Part shown: positions 10,411 through 19,306 of the stretch, piece after piece
How the letters are laid out: each line of letters begins with the position of its first letter
Numbering within the stretch: the stretch's first letter is position 1
Assembly (NCBI RefSeq): GCF_007750395.1
Contig: NZ_CP036281.1
Location: 5,045,001 to 5,109,000, forward strand
Origin: Polystyrenella longa
Lineage (GTDB): Bacteria > Planctomycetota > Planctomycetia > Planctomycetales > Planctomycetaceae
Direction of reading: 5' to 3'
Length of the DNA: 64,000 bases
Program-made: the position numbers and the translations under genes
The notes under the pieces: model-generated
Told to the model about the DNA's origin: nothing
What the model saw: the letters and a program-made list of their open reading frames with translations, nothing else
Database searches by the model: none

Positions 10411-11796
10411 ATGGCCGCCAAACGACTACGCAATTGGGATTCTCTGGTAGCGAAAAGTGACAGTCCCTGCTTCGTACTTGATGTTCAGCGCCGGGTCGTC
10501 CTGTTCAACCGAGGATGCGAAGAGTTGTTCGGTTGGACGATGGCAGAACTGGGAGACCGTGAATGTCGTTACGTCACGGAACCAGATCCCCTTCAACCGG
10601 AATCGGTGACTTCGATTCTCGCCCCTCCGGAAGAAGTGTGGCAAGGGGAATCAATCGCGGTACCCACCTTCGTGCGTCATCGCCGGTCGACAGAACGACC
10701 TCTGTCTAAGTTAATTCGTTTTACACCCCTGCTTGATGAAGAAGGTCTCTGTCAAGCGGTCTGGGGAAGCATTGGCGAACTGACTTCAACCAACAAACCT
10801 GATAAACCGCGCCCCTCACACTCTGTCCATACGGAACTGGCGGCGCTTCGTATTAGCTTGCGACAACAGTACGAGTTGGATCGATTCATCGCTAAGTCTC
10901 CCGTGATGAAATCAGTTCTGGAACAGATCCAGCTTGGTGTTGGTAAATCACAACCGATCTGTCTGTCGGGAGAACGAGGCGTTGGTAAACAACACGTCGC
11001 GAGCATCATTCATCATGCGGACAATCCTCAAAGTCGAGCCTTTGTCCCATTGAACTGTAACAGCCTGACGGACTTTCAGCTTGAGGAAGAACTTCAGCAG
11101 TTATTTGCAGCAAGTGACGATGATCAATTGCCTTCCGGTCTCCAACCGGGAACGCTCTATCTGGAAGAAGTAGAATATCTTCCGCGCGAGATCCAACAAT
11201 GGTTGGTCCAGCAGTTCAGCAGCGTCACCTCTCAGCGTCGTCCTCGACTGATGGTGGGTCTGCGTCAATCGCTCGCTCAACTTCGCGAAGACAATGTTTT
11301 CTCCACAGAATTTTTCTACTTGCTGGCACCTCTTCAGATTCATCTTCCCCCGTTACGTGAACGACCGGAAGACTTACCTCTACTGGCTCAATTTTTTCTG
11401 GAACAATGCAGTCGGCTATTCGAAATCGACCAGCAAATCAGTGGTTTCGATTCCTCGGTCTGGGAACAATTGAAGCAATACCACTGGCCCGGAAATCTGA
11501 ATGAACTACAGACGACGGTACGGGACGCGTATGCCAACTGCCTCGGCAGCGAAATTGCATTGGACGATCTACCCTTCTCATTCCGAACCGGCCGCGATGC
11601 CCAGCAATTGACCGACCCGCTTAAAGAACAGGAACCGCTCGACATTGCACTCAAAAGAATTGAAAAAGAGCTGATTGAAGAGACTCTGGCCGACTGTCGA
11701 CAAATTAAAACCAACGCTGCCAAACGTTTAGGACTCACACGCGCCAAGCTGTACAGACGAATGGAAAATCTGGGCATTCCGCTGGATGATGAGTAA
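10411..11796 (+). CDS. PAS + degenerate sigma-54-activator AAA+ + Fis-type HTH regulator
   Basis: Three regions are visible in 461 residues. A PAS-like sensor covers about 12-125 (SPCFVLDVQRRVVLFNRGCEELFGW). An AAA+ domain related to sigma-54 activators covers about 155-385, with Walker A GERGVGKQ at 187-194 and PPLRERPEDLPLL. A Fis/HTH_8 helix-turn-helix covers about 425-458 (KTNAAKRLGLTRAKLYRRM). The AAA+ domain is eroded: the GAFTGA loop that contacts sigma-54 is missing between LNCNSL and GTLYLEE, Walker B reads LYLEEV where LFLDEI is usual, and the two arginine-finger positions in the FRxDLYYRL element are Ser298 and Leu304. It is therefore unlikely to activate sigma-54 polymerase and may act as a DNA-binding sensor or repressor. 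It follows the MMPL gene by 47 bases. Confidence 0.85.
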   Translation: MAAKRLRNWDSLVAKSDSPCFVLDVQRRVVLFNRGCEELFGWTMAELGDRECRYVTEPDPLQPESVTSILAPPEEVWQGESIAVPTFVRHRRSTERPLSKLIRFTPLLDEEGLCQAVWGSIGELTSTNKPDKPRPSHSVHTELAALRISLRQQYELDRFIAKSPVMKSVLEQIQLGVGKSQPICLSGERGVGKQHVASIIHHADNPQSRAFVPLNCNSLTDFQLEEELQQLFAASDDDQLPSGLQPGTLYLEEVEYLPREIQQWLVQQFSSVTSQRRPRLMVGLRQSLAQLREDNVFSTEFFYLLAPLQIHLPPLRERPEDLPLLAQFFLEQCSRLFEIDQQISGFDSSVWEQLKQYHWPGNLNELQTTVRDAYANCLGSEIALDDLPFSFRTGRDAQQLTDPLKEQEPLDIALKRIEKELIEETLADCRQIKTNAAKRLGLTRAKLYRRMENLGIPLDDE

Positions 11797-11923
11797 GGGG
11801 CCAGACAGGAACGGGCTGGGTGTATAGAATAACGGCGCGCACGGTCCAGAATTCGCTTTAGTTTCTAAGCGAAGAAATTATCGAACCGTCCTTAAAGACA
11901 ATGTCAGAATTACAACTTTGCAT

Positions 11924-13051
11924 ATGATCATCAAAAGCCTGTCCGTCTTCTCTATTATTCTCAGCTGCACCCTCACTTATGGTGCCGATCTCGATGTATC
12001 CACGATCGGAAAGGTTAGCAATTCAACGCTCACGCTGCACCCGGGAGAACAACAGGTGCACGGACGCGTTGTCATTCCGCCGACGATTGATCTAATCAAG
12101 GGGTCCAAAGACAGCGTACTTCGGTTTGAAGGATTGACCCCCAAAGATGGCGAATGCCTCGGCACACTCGTCCGCAGCCACAGTCGCTTAACGATTAAAG
12201 ATTTAACAATCATTGGCGATCACGACGGGCTCCCACTGGGCCCAGGGCATCAACTGGTTCATGGATTGGCTATTCGGATGGTGGAGGACGTTACCATTGC
12301 GAATGTCACTATCAAAAATGTGGCCGGTATGGGAATCAACTTGAGTGGTTGCACCCATATTCTGGTACGGAACTGCACCATCAAAGATGTCGGTCGGGAT
12401 GGAGTGACCAGTTACGGTCGATCAAAGAGCGAACTGAAAGAAGGACAATGGATCGATAGTGGTGATCGCGATAATCGATTAATCGAAAAGTTGACAGTAA
12501 TTGATAATCATATCGAAAATGTCGGCGATGACGGCATCGCCTGTTGGCTCTCCTCGGCGGGTTACTACACCTACCACGGCCAGAATCAGAATGTCACCAT
12601 TGCAAACAACACGATTGTCGGTGTCAGCCAACCGCATGCCAAAAACTTTGGGCGGGGAATTGCCTTGGGCGGAGTACGACAGGCGCTTCTCGCGAAGAAT
12701 AAGATTATTCAGATGCCGACCCACGGAATTTATGTGGGGATCGATATGACAGCCCGCTTCGATCATGAACGACCGGCACGCTCGAGTGAAGAGATTAAAA
12801 TCATTGATAACCTGATTGTGAACACCGGCCGCTACCAGGGAAGTGGTTACATGGTCAAGCAGGCGGGCATTTACCTCGAAGAAGTTGACCAGGTTCTACT
12901 GAAACGCAATACCATCTCGGGCATCTACAAGAACCGAGACAAACCGAAGTCTTCGGGAATGGGCATCATTCAGATTGAATCGGAGAACGTCGAACTGGAT
13001 GACAATACTATTGTGCAGGAAATGCTGCCTTACACTCAAGAGACTCCGTAA
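11924..13051 (+). CDS. Exported right-handed beta-helix (pectate-lyase-like) protein
   Basis: A signal peptide is clear (MIIKSLSVFSIILSCTLTYGA, cleavage near residue 21). The rest is a chain of short repeats of the form IxNVTIxNVxGxGINLSGCTHILVRNCTI, NRLIEKLTVIDNHIENVGDDGI and NVTIANNTIVGV, the pattern of a parallel beta-helix such as in pectate lyases, NosD or phage tailspikes. The DDG within the NVGDDGIACW turn resembles carbohydrate-active beta-helix proteins, but no catalytic set can be assigned. A TTG at 11918 is also open, but the ATG at 11924 gives the cleaner signal peptide. The 127-base upstream gap contains an imperfect inverted repeat (11852-11873) that could be regulatory. Probable role: periplasmic polysaccharide binding or cleavage. 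Confidence 0.8.
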   Translation: MIIKSLSVFSIILSCTLTYGADLDVSTIGKVSNSTLTLHPGEQQVHGRVVIPPTIDLIKGSKDSVLRFEGLTPKDGECLGTLVRSHSRLTIKDLTIIGDHDGLPLGPGHQLVHGLAIRMVEDVTIANVTIKNVAGMGINLSGCTHILVRNCTIKDVGRDGVTSYGRSKSELKEGQWIDSGDRDNRLIEKLTVIDNHIENVGDDGIACWLSSAGYYTYHGQNQNVTIANNTIVGVSQPHAKNFGRGIALGGVRQALLAKNKIIQMPTHGIYVGIDMTARFDHERPARSSEEIKIIDNLIVNTGRYQGSGYMVKQAGIYLEEVDQVLLKRNTISGIYKNRDKPKSSGMGIIQIESENVELDDNTIVQEMLPYTQETP

Positions 13052-13056
13052 CCGGG

Positions 13057-14592
13057 TTATTCACCAGCCAGATCAAAGCAGAAGATTTTACTTTCGGCTC
13101 TCAGGTAAAGTCGCTTGCGGGACAGGATCGGAGCGGCCCAGGTTGGGTAGGTCAGCCCCTCGACGAAGGTTCGAGAAATCTCTTTGAATTCTTCGGAAGA
13201 AACTTCGACGAGTGCGAGTGTACCCCGTTCTCCCAGCACGATGAATTTGCCATCAGCAAGAATCATGGAACCACGCCCATAATAGGGCCAGGGAGCTTGG
13301 ACGCCTGTTTTCTTGTCGGTGAGCGATCTTGTTTCCGGATTCTGTTCCAAACGTACAAGAGGATCGCCTTCAAATCCACGCGTCTGCCATTCGACCTTGC
13401 CTGATTCCACGCTGATGCAGGTGAAGTGACCTTCATTTTCGTGCCGCCCACTGAAACCATAGAGATAGTCACCAACTTGGATCGCCGTTGACCAGTGCGT
13501 CAGCATGTTTCGGGTATCCCGCCAGAGAACTTCGTAAGAGTTGCCATCTTCACCAACCTCAAGCAAAGCGGAGCCAACCCGGTAGGCGGCTGAGATGAAG
13601 ATTTTATCATCAATGACGACTGGAGTGGCGGCGTTGACCGATTCGAACGTACGGGACATGAACCAGTATTTAAAGTTCTCTTCACCCGTTTCCGGATCAA
13701 GGGAAACGAGTCCCTGACGCATCAGGCAGATAAGATGTTTTTTGCCGTGGAAGGTCGCGACGATTGGAGAAGAATAACTGACCAACGCCTCGTCACCGGT
13801 CCACGTATAAGTCTGATTGCGTTGGCCAGTGGAAACACCTTCCCAGGTTTTCTTGCCAACGGCTTCCCAGATGATATCGCCCGTCTCTTTGTTGAATGCA
13901 ACAACCCCCGCATCACTCTGGCCACCGACGAGGACAATGAGTTTATCGCCGTCAATAATGGGATTGCACCCCACGCCAAAAAAACCATCAGGGACTTCAA
14001 ATTTTTCTTTGAGCTGGTGCTCCCATACTTTCTGGCCGGAGAGAAGATCGAGACAGAGCAGCATGCCTTCGGGGCCGAGTGTAAAACAGCGATTCTCTTC
14101 GAGCACAGGAGAGCAACGGGGCCCTTCGTTGTAACCGTAAGGGTCCGAAAAACTACTGGGGTATTCGTATTTCCAGATCGATTTTCCGTCCGTCGCCTGC
14201 AAGCATTCCACCACTTCCACGGGGCCAGGATTGCGACCGTCGCGGGGACGATGATGCACGACCATTCGATTGCCCAGAATGGAGGGCGAGCTGTAACCAA
14301 TGCCAATCTCTTTCGACCAGACGAGAGGAGGACCTTCCACAGGCCAGTTATCCAGCAGACCCTTTTCTCCCGAAACGCCGGTACCGCGCGGTCCCAGAAA
14401 GCGAGTCCAGTCTTCCCCTTCTCGATCCACAGGATCAACGGGAATCGTTTGAGAATCCTCTTGCGCGAGCAATCGCTGATGCGTACTCAATGAATTCAGC
14501 GAGAACGCGACGATTGCGAATATCAGGAATACAAAAGAAGCCGTGAGCGATTGTTTGCCCCGACAGGTTGAGGGGGTAGAATGGAATGACAT
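13057..14592 (-). CDS. Exported PQQ-like beta-propeller repeat protein
   Basis: After an N-terminal membrane/signal segment (SLTASFVFLIFAIVAFSLNS, about residues 15-35 from the chosen start), the protein contains the DWTRFLGPRGTGVSGE motif that opens a very common planctomycete family of PQQ-like propellers. Repeats with Trp-docking motifs follow: DGKSIWKYEYPSSF, SGQKVWEHQLKE, TGDIIWEAVGKK and SGKVEWQTRGF. These blades resemble BamB and PQQ-dependent dehydrogenases, but most members lack a complete PQQ site, so a catalytic role is unproven. The frame is open to a GTG at 14670, but the ATG at 14592 gives a normal export signal and 511 residues. It converges with the beta-helix gene, whose stop is only 5 bases away, and diverges from dinB. 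Confidence 0.88.
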   Translation of the reverse strand: MSFHSTPSTCRGKQSLTASFVFLIFAIVAFSLNSLSTHQRLLAQEDSQTIPVDPVDREGEDWTRFLGPRGTGVSGEKGLLDNWPVEGPPLVWSKEIGIGYSSPSILGNRMVVHHRPRDGRNPGPVEVVECLQATDGKSIWKYEYPSSFSDPYGYNEGPRCSPVLEENRCFTLGPEGMLLCLDLLSGQKVWEHQLKEKFEVPDGFFGVGCNPIIDGDKLIVLVGGQSDAGVVAFNKETGDIIWEAVGKKTWEGVSTGQRNQTYTWTGDEALVSYSSPIVATFHGKKHLICLMRQGLVSLDPETGEENFKYWFMSRTFESVNAATPVVIDDKIFISAAYRVGSALLEVGEDGNSYEVLWRDTRNMLTHWSTAIQVGDYLYGFSGRHENEGHFTCISVESGKVEWQTRGFEGDPLVRLEQNPETRSLTDKKTGVQAPWPYYGRGSMILADGKFIVLGERGTLALVEVSSEEFKEISRTFVEGLTYPTWAAPILSRKRLYLRAESKIFCFDLAGE

Positions 14593-14775
14593 CGGCAGGA
14601 TTCCGAAGGAAGGAGTTTTGCGGTGGGTAGAGACGTGTTGAACACGATCCTTCTCAGTGTAACAGCCCACCAGGCGCGAAGCGAGATCGAAGCCAAAAGT
14701 CTATCAGAGCATTTAATTGCAGACATCTAAAGTCGTTTACTGACATCTATCCCTCTTCTACGAATCGATCGCTAC

Positions 14776-15972
14776 ATGATCTTGCATATCGATATGGACG
14801 CTTTTTATGCGTCTGTGGAAGAACGAGACCAGCCGGAGTTAATCGGGAAGCCGGTGATCGTCGGATACTCGTCAGAAGGACGAGGGGTCGTGTGCGCGGC
14901 CAATTATGAAGCACGTACCTATGGCGTCCATAGTGCTCAACCGATGGTGACGGCTCGCCGACTTTGTCCAAATGGCGTCTACATCCGCCCGAGACACCAG
15001 CACTACGCCGAAGTCTCCCGTCAGATTCGGGCGATTATGGAAAGTTACACGCCGCTCGTCGAACCCTTGTCGTTGGATGAAGCTTTTCTGGATGTGACCG
15101 GATCGGAACAGTTGTTTGGCAGTTCCATCGAGATTGGCCATAAAATCAAACAGCAAATCCAAGATGAAGTAAACCTGGTTGCTTCGGTAGGTGTGGCTCC
15201 GAATAAGTACCTCGCCAAAATTGCCAGCGACCTCAACAAGCCAGACGGATTCTGCGTAGTTGACCCGAATCGGGTTCAGGAGTTTCTCGATCCATTGGCA
15301 GTCAGTCGGCTGTGGGGCGTTGGCAAAGTCTCTCAGAAGACTTTCAAACAGTTGGGCATCAAAACAATTGGTGAATTACGCCAAGTCCCTGACAGTTATC
15401 TCGAACGGAAGTTCGGCAAGTTTGGAACTCATTTATGGCGTCTGGCTCATGGGATTGATGAACGCAAAGTGCAACCCGATCATCAGGCCAAATCCATATC
15501 ACACGAAACGACGTTTTCGAATGACGTGAGCGATCCGAAAGTCTTGAAAATGTGGTTACTCGAACAAACGGAGCAAGTCGCGCGACGAATGCGGCGGAAT
15601 CAGTTATTCGGCAAGACAGTTAATCTGAAAATTCGCTTCTCGGATTTCCAGACGTTTACCCGGGCACAGTCATTACCGCACGCGACGCAGACGACACAAG
15701 AGATCTGGGAAATCGCTGCAATGCTACTGGAAGAGAAAGCACCTAGCCGATCTCTTCCCGTCCGATTATTGGGAATCGGTATGAGCCATCTTCACGGTGA
15801 ATCGCAGCGGCAACTAAGCTTGTTCGGCGAAGACGATCACCAGAAACTGAACCGTCTCGATGAGACCACAGACGCCATTCGAGAACGGTTCGGAACGAGT
15901 GCGGTACAGCGGGCCTTAAGGCTTGAACTTCCCGCGAAGCGAACCGAAGACTCTGGAAAAAAGGAGAGCTGA
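14776..15972 (+). CDS. dinB: DNA polymerase IV (Y-family translesion polymerase)
   Basis: The product begins MILHIDMDAFYASVEERDQPEL, the canonical Y-family N-terminus carrying the first catalytic Asp pair. EPLSLDEAFLDVTGSE supplies the second acidic pair, and SVGVAPNKYLAKIASDLNKPDG is the DinB palm signature. Helix-hairpin-helix motifs (VSRLWGVGKVSQKTF) and a little-finger domain (about 240-355) complete the usual 350-400 residues. The polymerase copies past lesions such as N2-guanine adducts with low fidelity. An SRPBCC gene begins one base after its stop, suggesting co-expression. I did not find a convincing LexA operator in the short upstream gap. Confidence 0.96.
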   Translation: MILHIDMDAFYASVEERDQPELIGKPVIVGYSSEGRGVVCAANYEARTYGVHSAQPMVTARRLCPNGVYIRPRHQHYAEVSRQIRAIMESYTPLVEPLSLDEAFLDVTGSEQLFGSSIEIGHKIKQQIQDEVNLVASVGVAPNKYLAKIASDLNKPDGFCVVDPNRVQEFLDPLAVSRLWGVGKVSQKTFKQLGIKTIGELRQVPDSYLERKFGKFGTHLWRLAHGIDERKVQPDHQAKSISHETTFSNDVSDPKVLKMWLLEQTEQVARRMRRNQLFGKTVNLKIRFSDFQTFTRAQSLPHATQTTQEIWEIAAMLLEEKAPSRSLPVRLLGIGMSHLHGESQRQLSLFGEDDHQKLNRLDETTDAIRERFGTSAVQRALRLELPAKRTEDSGKKES

Positions 15973-15973
15973 G

Positions 15974-16432
15974 ATGAGTGCAGTCACTGAATCAGTCTGG
16001 ATTGATGCTCCTCAGGAAGAAGTTTTCCGCAAGGGTTCTGATCTTCCTCACTGTGAGGAGTGGATCGAAGAGATCATCCGAATAGAATTGTTAACAGAGG
16101 GGCCAGTCGGAACAGGAACCCGCTGGCGGGAAACCCGAATGATGTTCGGCAAGCAATCAACGGAAGAGATGAGCATCACGCGATTCGAACCTCCGCAGAT
16201 GTACCAGGCGGAAGCCTATAATTGCGGATCACAATACATCACGCAAATTCATTTCGCAGCCGAGAACGGCGGAACCAAAGTCACCAGCAACTTCAACTGC
16301 GTTCCTCAAACCTTCTTCGCAAAAATTATGGTTTGTCTCACCGGTTGGATGATGAAAGGGATGCTGCGCAAAATGCTACTAAAAGACATGACCGATCTCA
16401 AATCCGCCGTAGAAGCGGATGCCGCATCTTAA
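15974..16432 (+). CDS. SRPBCC (START-like) superfamily small protein
   Basis: The 152-residue product has the SRPBCC helix-grip pattern: ESVWIDAPQEEVFRKGSDLPHCEEWIEEIIRIELL, then GPVGTGTRWRETRMMFGKQSTEEM, then a curved sheet and a long C-terminal helix with MMKGMLRKMLLKDMTDLKSAVE. Family members bind hydrophobic ligands or act as polyketide cyclases or lipid carriers; no ligand can be proposed. The frame extends upstream to a TTG within dinB, but the ATG at 15974 is preceded by an excellent AAGGAG at 15961 that lies in the last dinB codons, so this start is chosen. The one-base gap to dinB indicates translational coupling. Confidence 0.82.
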   Translation: MSAVTESVWIDAPQEEVFRKGSDLPHCEEWIEEIIRIELLTEGPVGTGTRWRETRMMFGKQSTEEMSITRFEPPQMYQAEAYNCGSQYITQIHFAAENGGTKVTSNFNCVPQTFFAKIMVCLTGWMMKGMLRKMLLKDMTDLKSAVEADAAS

Positions 16433-16462
16433 TGTCGAAATAAAACAGTCGAATTTGGCTGA

Positions 16463-16621
16463 CTACTTCTGTTCATCCGGCAGATCATCACGGCGGTCTT
16501 TTCCGCTACGACGTTCGCGCATCACGTGGACCTGCTTTTTGCGACGATCTACGCCTTCTCGACTCTCGATCAGCTTCTTCAACTCGGGTGGAATCGGGAT
16601 TTCTTTTTCATCGTTTGCCAT
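16463..16621 (-). CDS. 52-aa basic protein overlapping the secretin gene, function unknown
   Basis: This short gene encodes 52 residues, opening MANDEKEIPIPPELKKLIESR and ending in a highly charged segment with REGVDRRKKQ and RRSGKDRRDD. It has no membrane segment or recognised domain. Support is good for its size: an AGGAG (16629-16633 on the plus-strand numbering) stands seven bases before the ATG, and the ATG lies inside the end of the upstream secretin frame, overlapping it by 14 bases. Its stop is followed by convergence with the SRPBCC gene. The RRxGxDRR pattern suggests nucleic-acid or acidic-partner binding, but that is a guess. It would be translationally coupled to the secretin and could be an assembly or regulatory factor. 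Confidence 0.65.
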   Translation of the reverse strand: MANDEKEIPIPPELKKLIESREGVDRRKKQVHVMRERRSGKDRRDDLPDEQK

Positions 16622-19028
16622 GCCGTAACTCCTGCATCACCGGTTCAATTTCAAATTCGTTCGTGAATGGCCCGACTTGGTATTCAGGAAACAATTTTTC
16701 CGGAATTGTGAATTCCAGATTCAGGATTTCTCCCGACTGGTTTTCGTGCTGTTTTGTCCGCTCGAAAGCGACTTTGTTCAGTTTATGTTCGTTGTCCTGC
16801 GAAGTAGTAGGTTCAGATTCCGCATATTGCTCAGGAGTACTCGCCATCGGTTCCAATTGAGAGAACTCTGGCATGGATTCCAAATCGCACAGTTCCGGAT
16901 AATCGGGATAGCATACCGGTCCAGACCAGGGTTGGAGACCATATTTTTCCTGCACACTGGGGACGTAATATTCGATCGGTTTAGGATAAGGTTGCTTCAG
17001 GTTGTGGGGGATTTCCTTCACCCGGTCCCAATCGATTTTACGCGGATCGTACATGGCATCGGGAAGTTGTGGTTCCCAAGGCCGATCCACAGGTTGCAAC
17101 TGACCTTCCACTAACGGAGTCATCACCCGTTGGACTTCGACTTCATGCTCACAGAATTTGTCGTAGTTATACGGCAGAATGTGTGGCGTAAGCACGATGA
17201 TAATTTCAGTTCGACGACGTTCCGTTCGGCGACGTTGAAACAGTCGTCCGACACCCCATAGGTCGCCAAGAATTGGAATTTTGTTTTGTACATCATTGTC
17301 GATCTCTTTGATCAACCCACCGATGACCATCCCTTCGCCGCTTCCCACCATGACCGATGTTTCGACTTCCGTCGTTTCTTCTTCTGGTAGGCCCGTCAAC
17401 AGATTGATCTGTCCTTCCGACACTTCCGGCTTCACCATCATCAACACTCGACGATCATCACTGATTCGAGGGACGACGGTGAGCACTACACCCACATCCA
17501 GAAATTGAACATTCTGCAGGGTACTGGTCTCGGTCGTGGTCGTGACGAGGTAACCGAGTTGTCCCCCAATCTGGATTCGCGCTTCCTGCCCGTTTAATAC
17601 CAACAGTTTAGGATTCGCGAGCGTTTTGGTGTCGGTGGTTGTTTGTAGTGCTTCAAGTAGCGCGTCTAAGTCCGTGCCATCAATACCAAACAGGAACGCA
17701 GGCGAAGAAAGCGGATTGGCAAAGCCTTGTGTTTTAAAACTGATGTCAGCCCCCGCGATCTCTGCTAACGCCGTCAGATTGACTCCGTGCGATAACTCGT
17801 TTCGCAGATCGACTTCCAGAATTCGAGCTTCAATCAATACCTGCCGTGGCGGTATGTCCGTCTGTTCAATATAGGCCGAAATTCGGTCGACGTATTCGGG
17901 TAAGTCTTCGACGATAATCGTTTCCTGTGTCCGTCGATTATCGTCTGAACTGGTCTCGTTTAAGAAAGAGTGACCCACCGGTGAAAGCAATCCCTGCACT
18001 GTTTTATCGACATCGACTGCGGAGAGAAAATTCAGATTAAAGACGCGCAATACTTTTCCGTGAACCTGCGAGGATCCACTGCCCCCACTTATCGGGCTGA
18101 TGATGATAATTCCATTTTTACGAATCCAGGTGTAACCCGTACTCGCCAGAATCGCGTTCAACGCGTCTTCTAAAGTCACCCGATTGACAGTCACGGAAAT
18201 TCGGGTTCCTACTTCGCCCGATGTAATAATGTTGATTCCCTGATTCTCCGCAATCAAACTAAGCACCGTTCCCACAGGAGCGTCCCGCACAATGAGCGAG
18301 ATCAAATCGTCATCATTCGAAATCCGAACACTTTCGGATTGGGGAACGGATTCCAGTGGAACGCGTGTGGGTTCAAAGTCCATTGGTGGAACCGGCAAGG
18401 GAGGCGGTACACCCAAATCGGAATCGCTTTGCAATTCTTGGGGGGCACCCCCATCAATCTGAAAGTTCGCCTGAGTGAATTTCGCCTTCTGGAAATCGAC
18501 TTCCATATCACGAACTTGTCGGGCAGGGTTTGAGATCTTAGAACGAGCTCCTAATTCAAACGATCGAGAATCGAGAGATATTTCGGGATTAGTCGTCGCT
18601 CGAGACTTCGAGTATTTATGCAGGGAGTAAGAATTATTTTCGCCAAGTTCTGACTGCGGGATGGATCTGACCGAAGGCAGGGTTTTCTTTTCCGATGGAC
18701 TCTCCGCTCTATCCTCAGTTTCACGAGATGATGTTTTGGAATCCTGTTGAAACGCACCGTATCGTTTCTGCTCAACCTGGGGTTTCTTATCGCGCTTGAA
18801 GAATCCCGTTACTTTCTGACTGAACGAGATCGATTCGGTTCCCTTGGACGAACTGCTGGCGGATGGATTTCCGAGTTCTGTCGTTGTTGGATAGCGGGGT
18901 GGTTCGGCTGCGGAAATTGTCTCTGGAAGCGCGCACCACAACCCCGCGACTAAAATCAACACGGGGAAGAACCCGTATTTTATTCCTGTCGTGAGGGGTC
19001 GAGTAAATTGGATCGGACAATAGTCCAT
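16608..19028 (-). CDS. Secretin (GspD/PilQ-like outer membrane channel protein)
   Basis: The 806-residue protein has a signal peptide (about residues 17-41), a low-complexity Ser/Lys-rich linker to about 230, an STN/N0-type domain (about 238-312, with DDDLISLIVRDAPVGTVLSLIAENQGINI), an N1-type repeat (LRVFNLNFLSAVDVDKTVQGLLSP), and the secretin core (about 395-620). The core holds LIEARILEVDL, VVPRISDDRRVLMMVKPEVSEG, the SVMVGSGEGMVIGGLIKE signature and IPILGDLWGVGRLFQRR. A proline-rich extension of about 170 residues follows. Secretins form 12-15-mer channels for type II or III secretion or type IV pili. No gspE, F or G partners lie in the window, so this one may work alone or with distant genes, as is common in planctomycetes. 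Confidence 0.92.
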   Translation of the reverse strand: MDYCPIQFTRPLTTGIKYGFFPVLILVAGLWCALPETISAAEPPRYPTTTELGNPSASSSSKGTESISFSQKVTGFFKRDKKPQVEQKRYGAFQQDSKTSSRETEDRAESPSEKKTLPSVRSIPQSELGENNSYSLHKYSKSRATTNPEISLDSRSFELGARSKISNPARQVRDMEVDFQKAKFTQANFQIDGGAPQELQSDSDLGVPPPLPVPPMDFEPTRVPLESVPQSESVRISNDDDLISLIVRDAPVGTVLSLIAENQGINIITSGEVGTRISVTVNRVTLEDALNAILASTGYTWIRKNGIIIISPISGGSGSSQVHGKVLRVFNLNFLSAVDVDKTVQGLLSPVGHSFLNETSSDDNRRTQETIIVEDLPEYVDRISAYIEQTDIPPRQVLIEARILEVDLRNELSHGVNLTALAEIAGADISFKTQGFANPLSSPAFLFGIDGTDLDALLEALQTTTDTKTLANPKLLVLNGQEARIQIGGQLGYLVTTTTETSTLQNVQFLDVGVVLTVVPRISDDRRVLMMVKPEVSEGQINLLTGLPEEETTEVETSVMVGSGEGMVIGGLIKEIDNDVQNKIPILGDLWGVGRLFQRRRTERRRTEIIIVLTPHILPYNYDKFCEHEVEVQRVMTPLVEGQLQPVDRPWEPQLPDAMYDPRKIDWDRVKEIPHNLKQPYPKPIEYYVPSVQEKYGLQPWSGPVCYPDYPELCDLESMPEFSQLEPMASTPEQYAESEPTTSQDNEHKLNKVAFERTKQHENQSGEILNLEFTIPEKLFPEYQVGPFTNEFEIEPVMQELRHGKR

Positions 19029-19306
19029 ATTTGAACAGTCGTTCGTAGATCAACTTGAGTTGGAAGTGCACTTAGTCAAATTTATCGGACAAATCTGCGC
19101 TCTGAGAATTGGATTTCTCCCTACCATCCGTAAAATCGAACCGGGTCAGTGTGACCGTCTGCGAAAAATCCATATAGAGGCTCAGTTCTATTAAAGTTCA
19201 ACAATGCTGGCGCGCAAGTGTTCCCATTGATCGAACGATGTACTCAGACAGTCCCGAAAGACCTTCGCTCGCGAAGTATCCAAACAAGAGAAGTAGGGAG
19301 AAATTC

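Noticed and set aside
11852-11873. Inverted repeat TTCGCTT/AAGCGAA as a terminator after the PAS regulator gene
   Set aside because: No T-run follows in either direction; an operator is possible but not supported by any match to a known regulator.
13735-14493. Plus-strand frame of 252 codons inside the PQQ-like propeller gene
   Set aside because: No domain or ribosome-binding site; it lies fully within a well-supported gene on the other strand.
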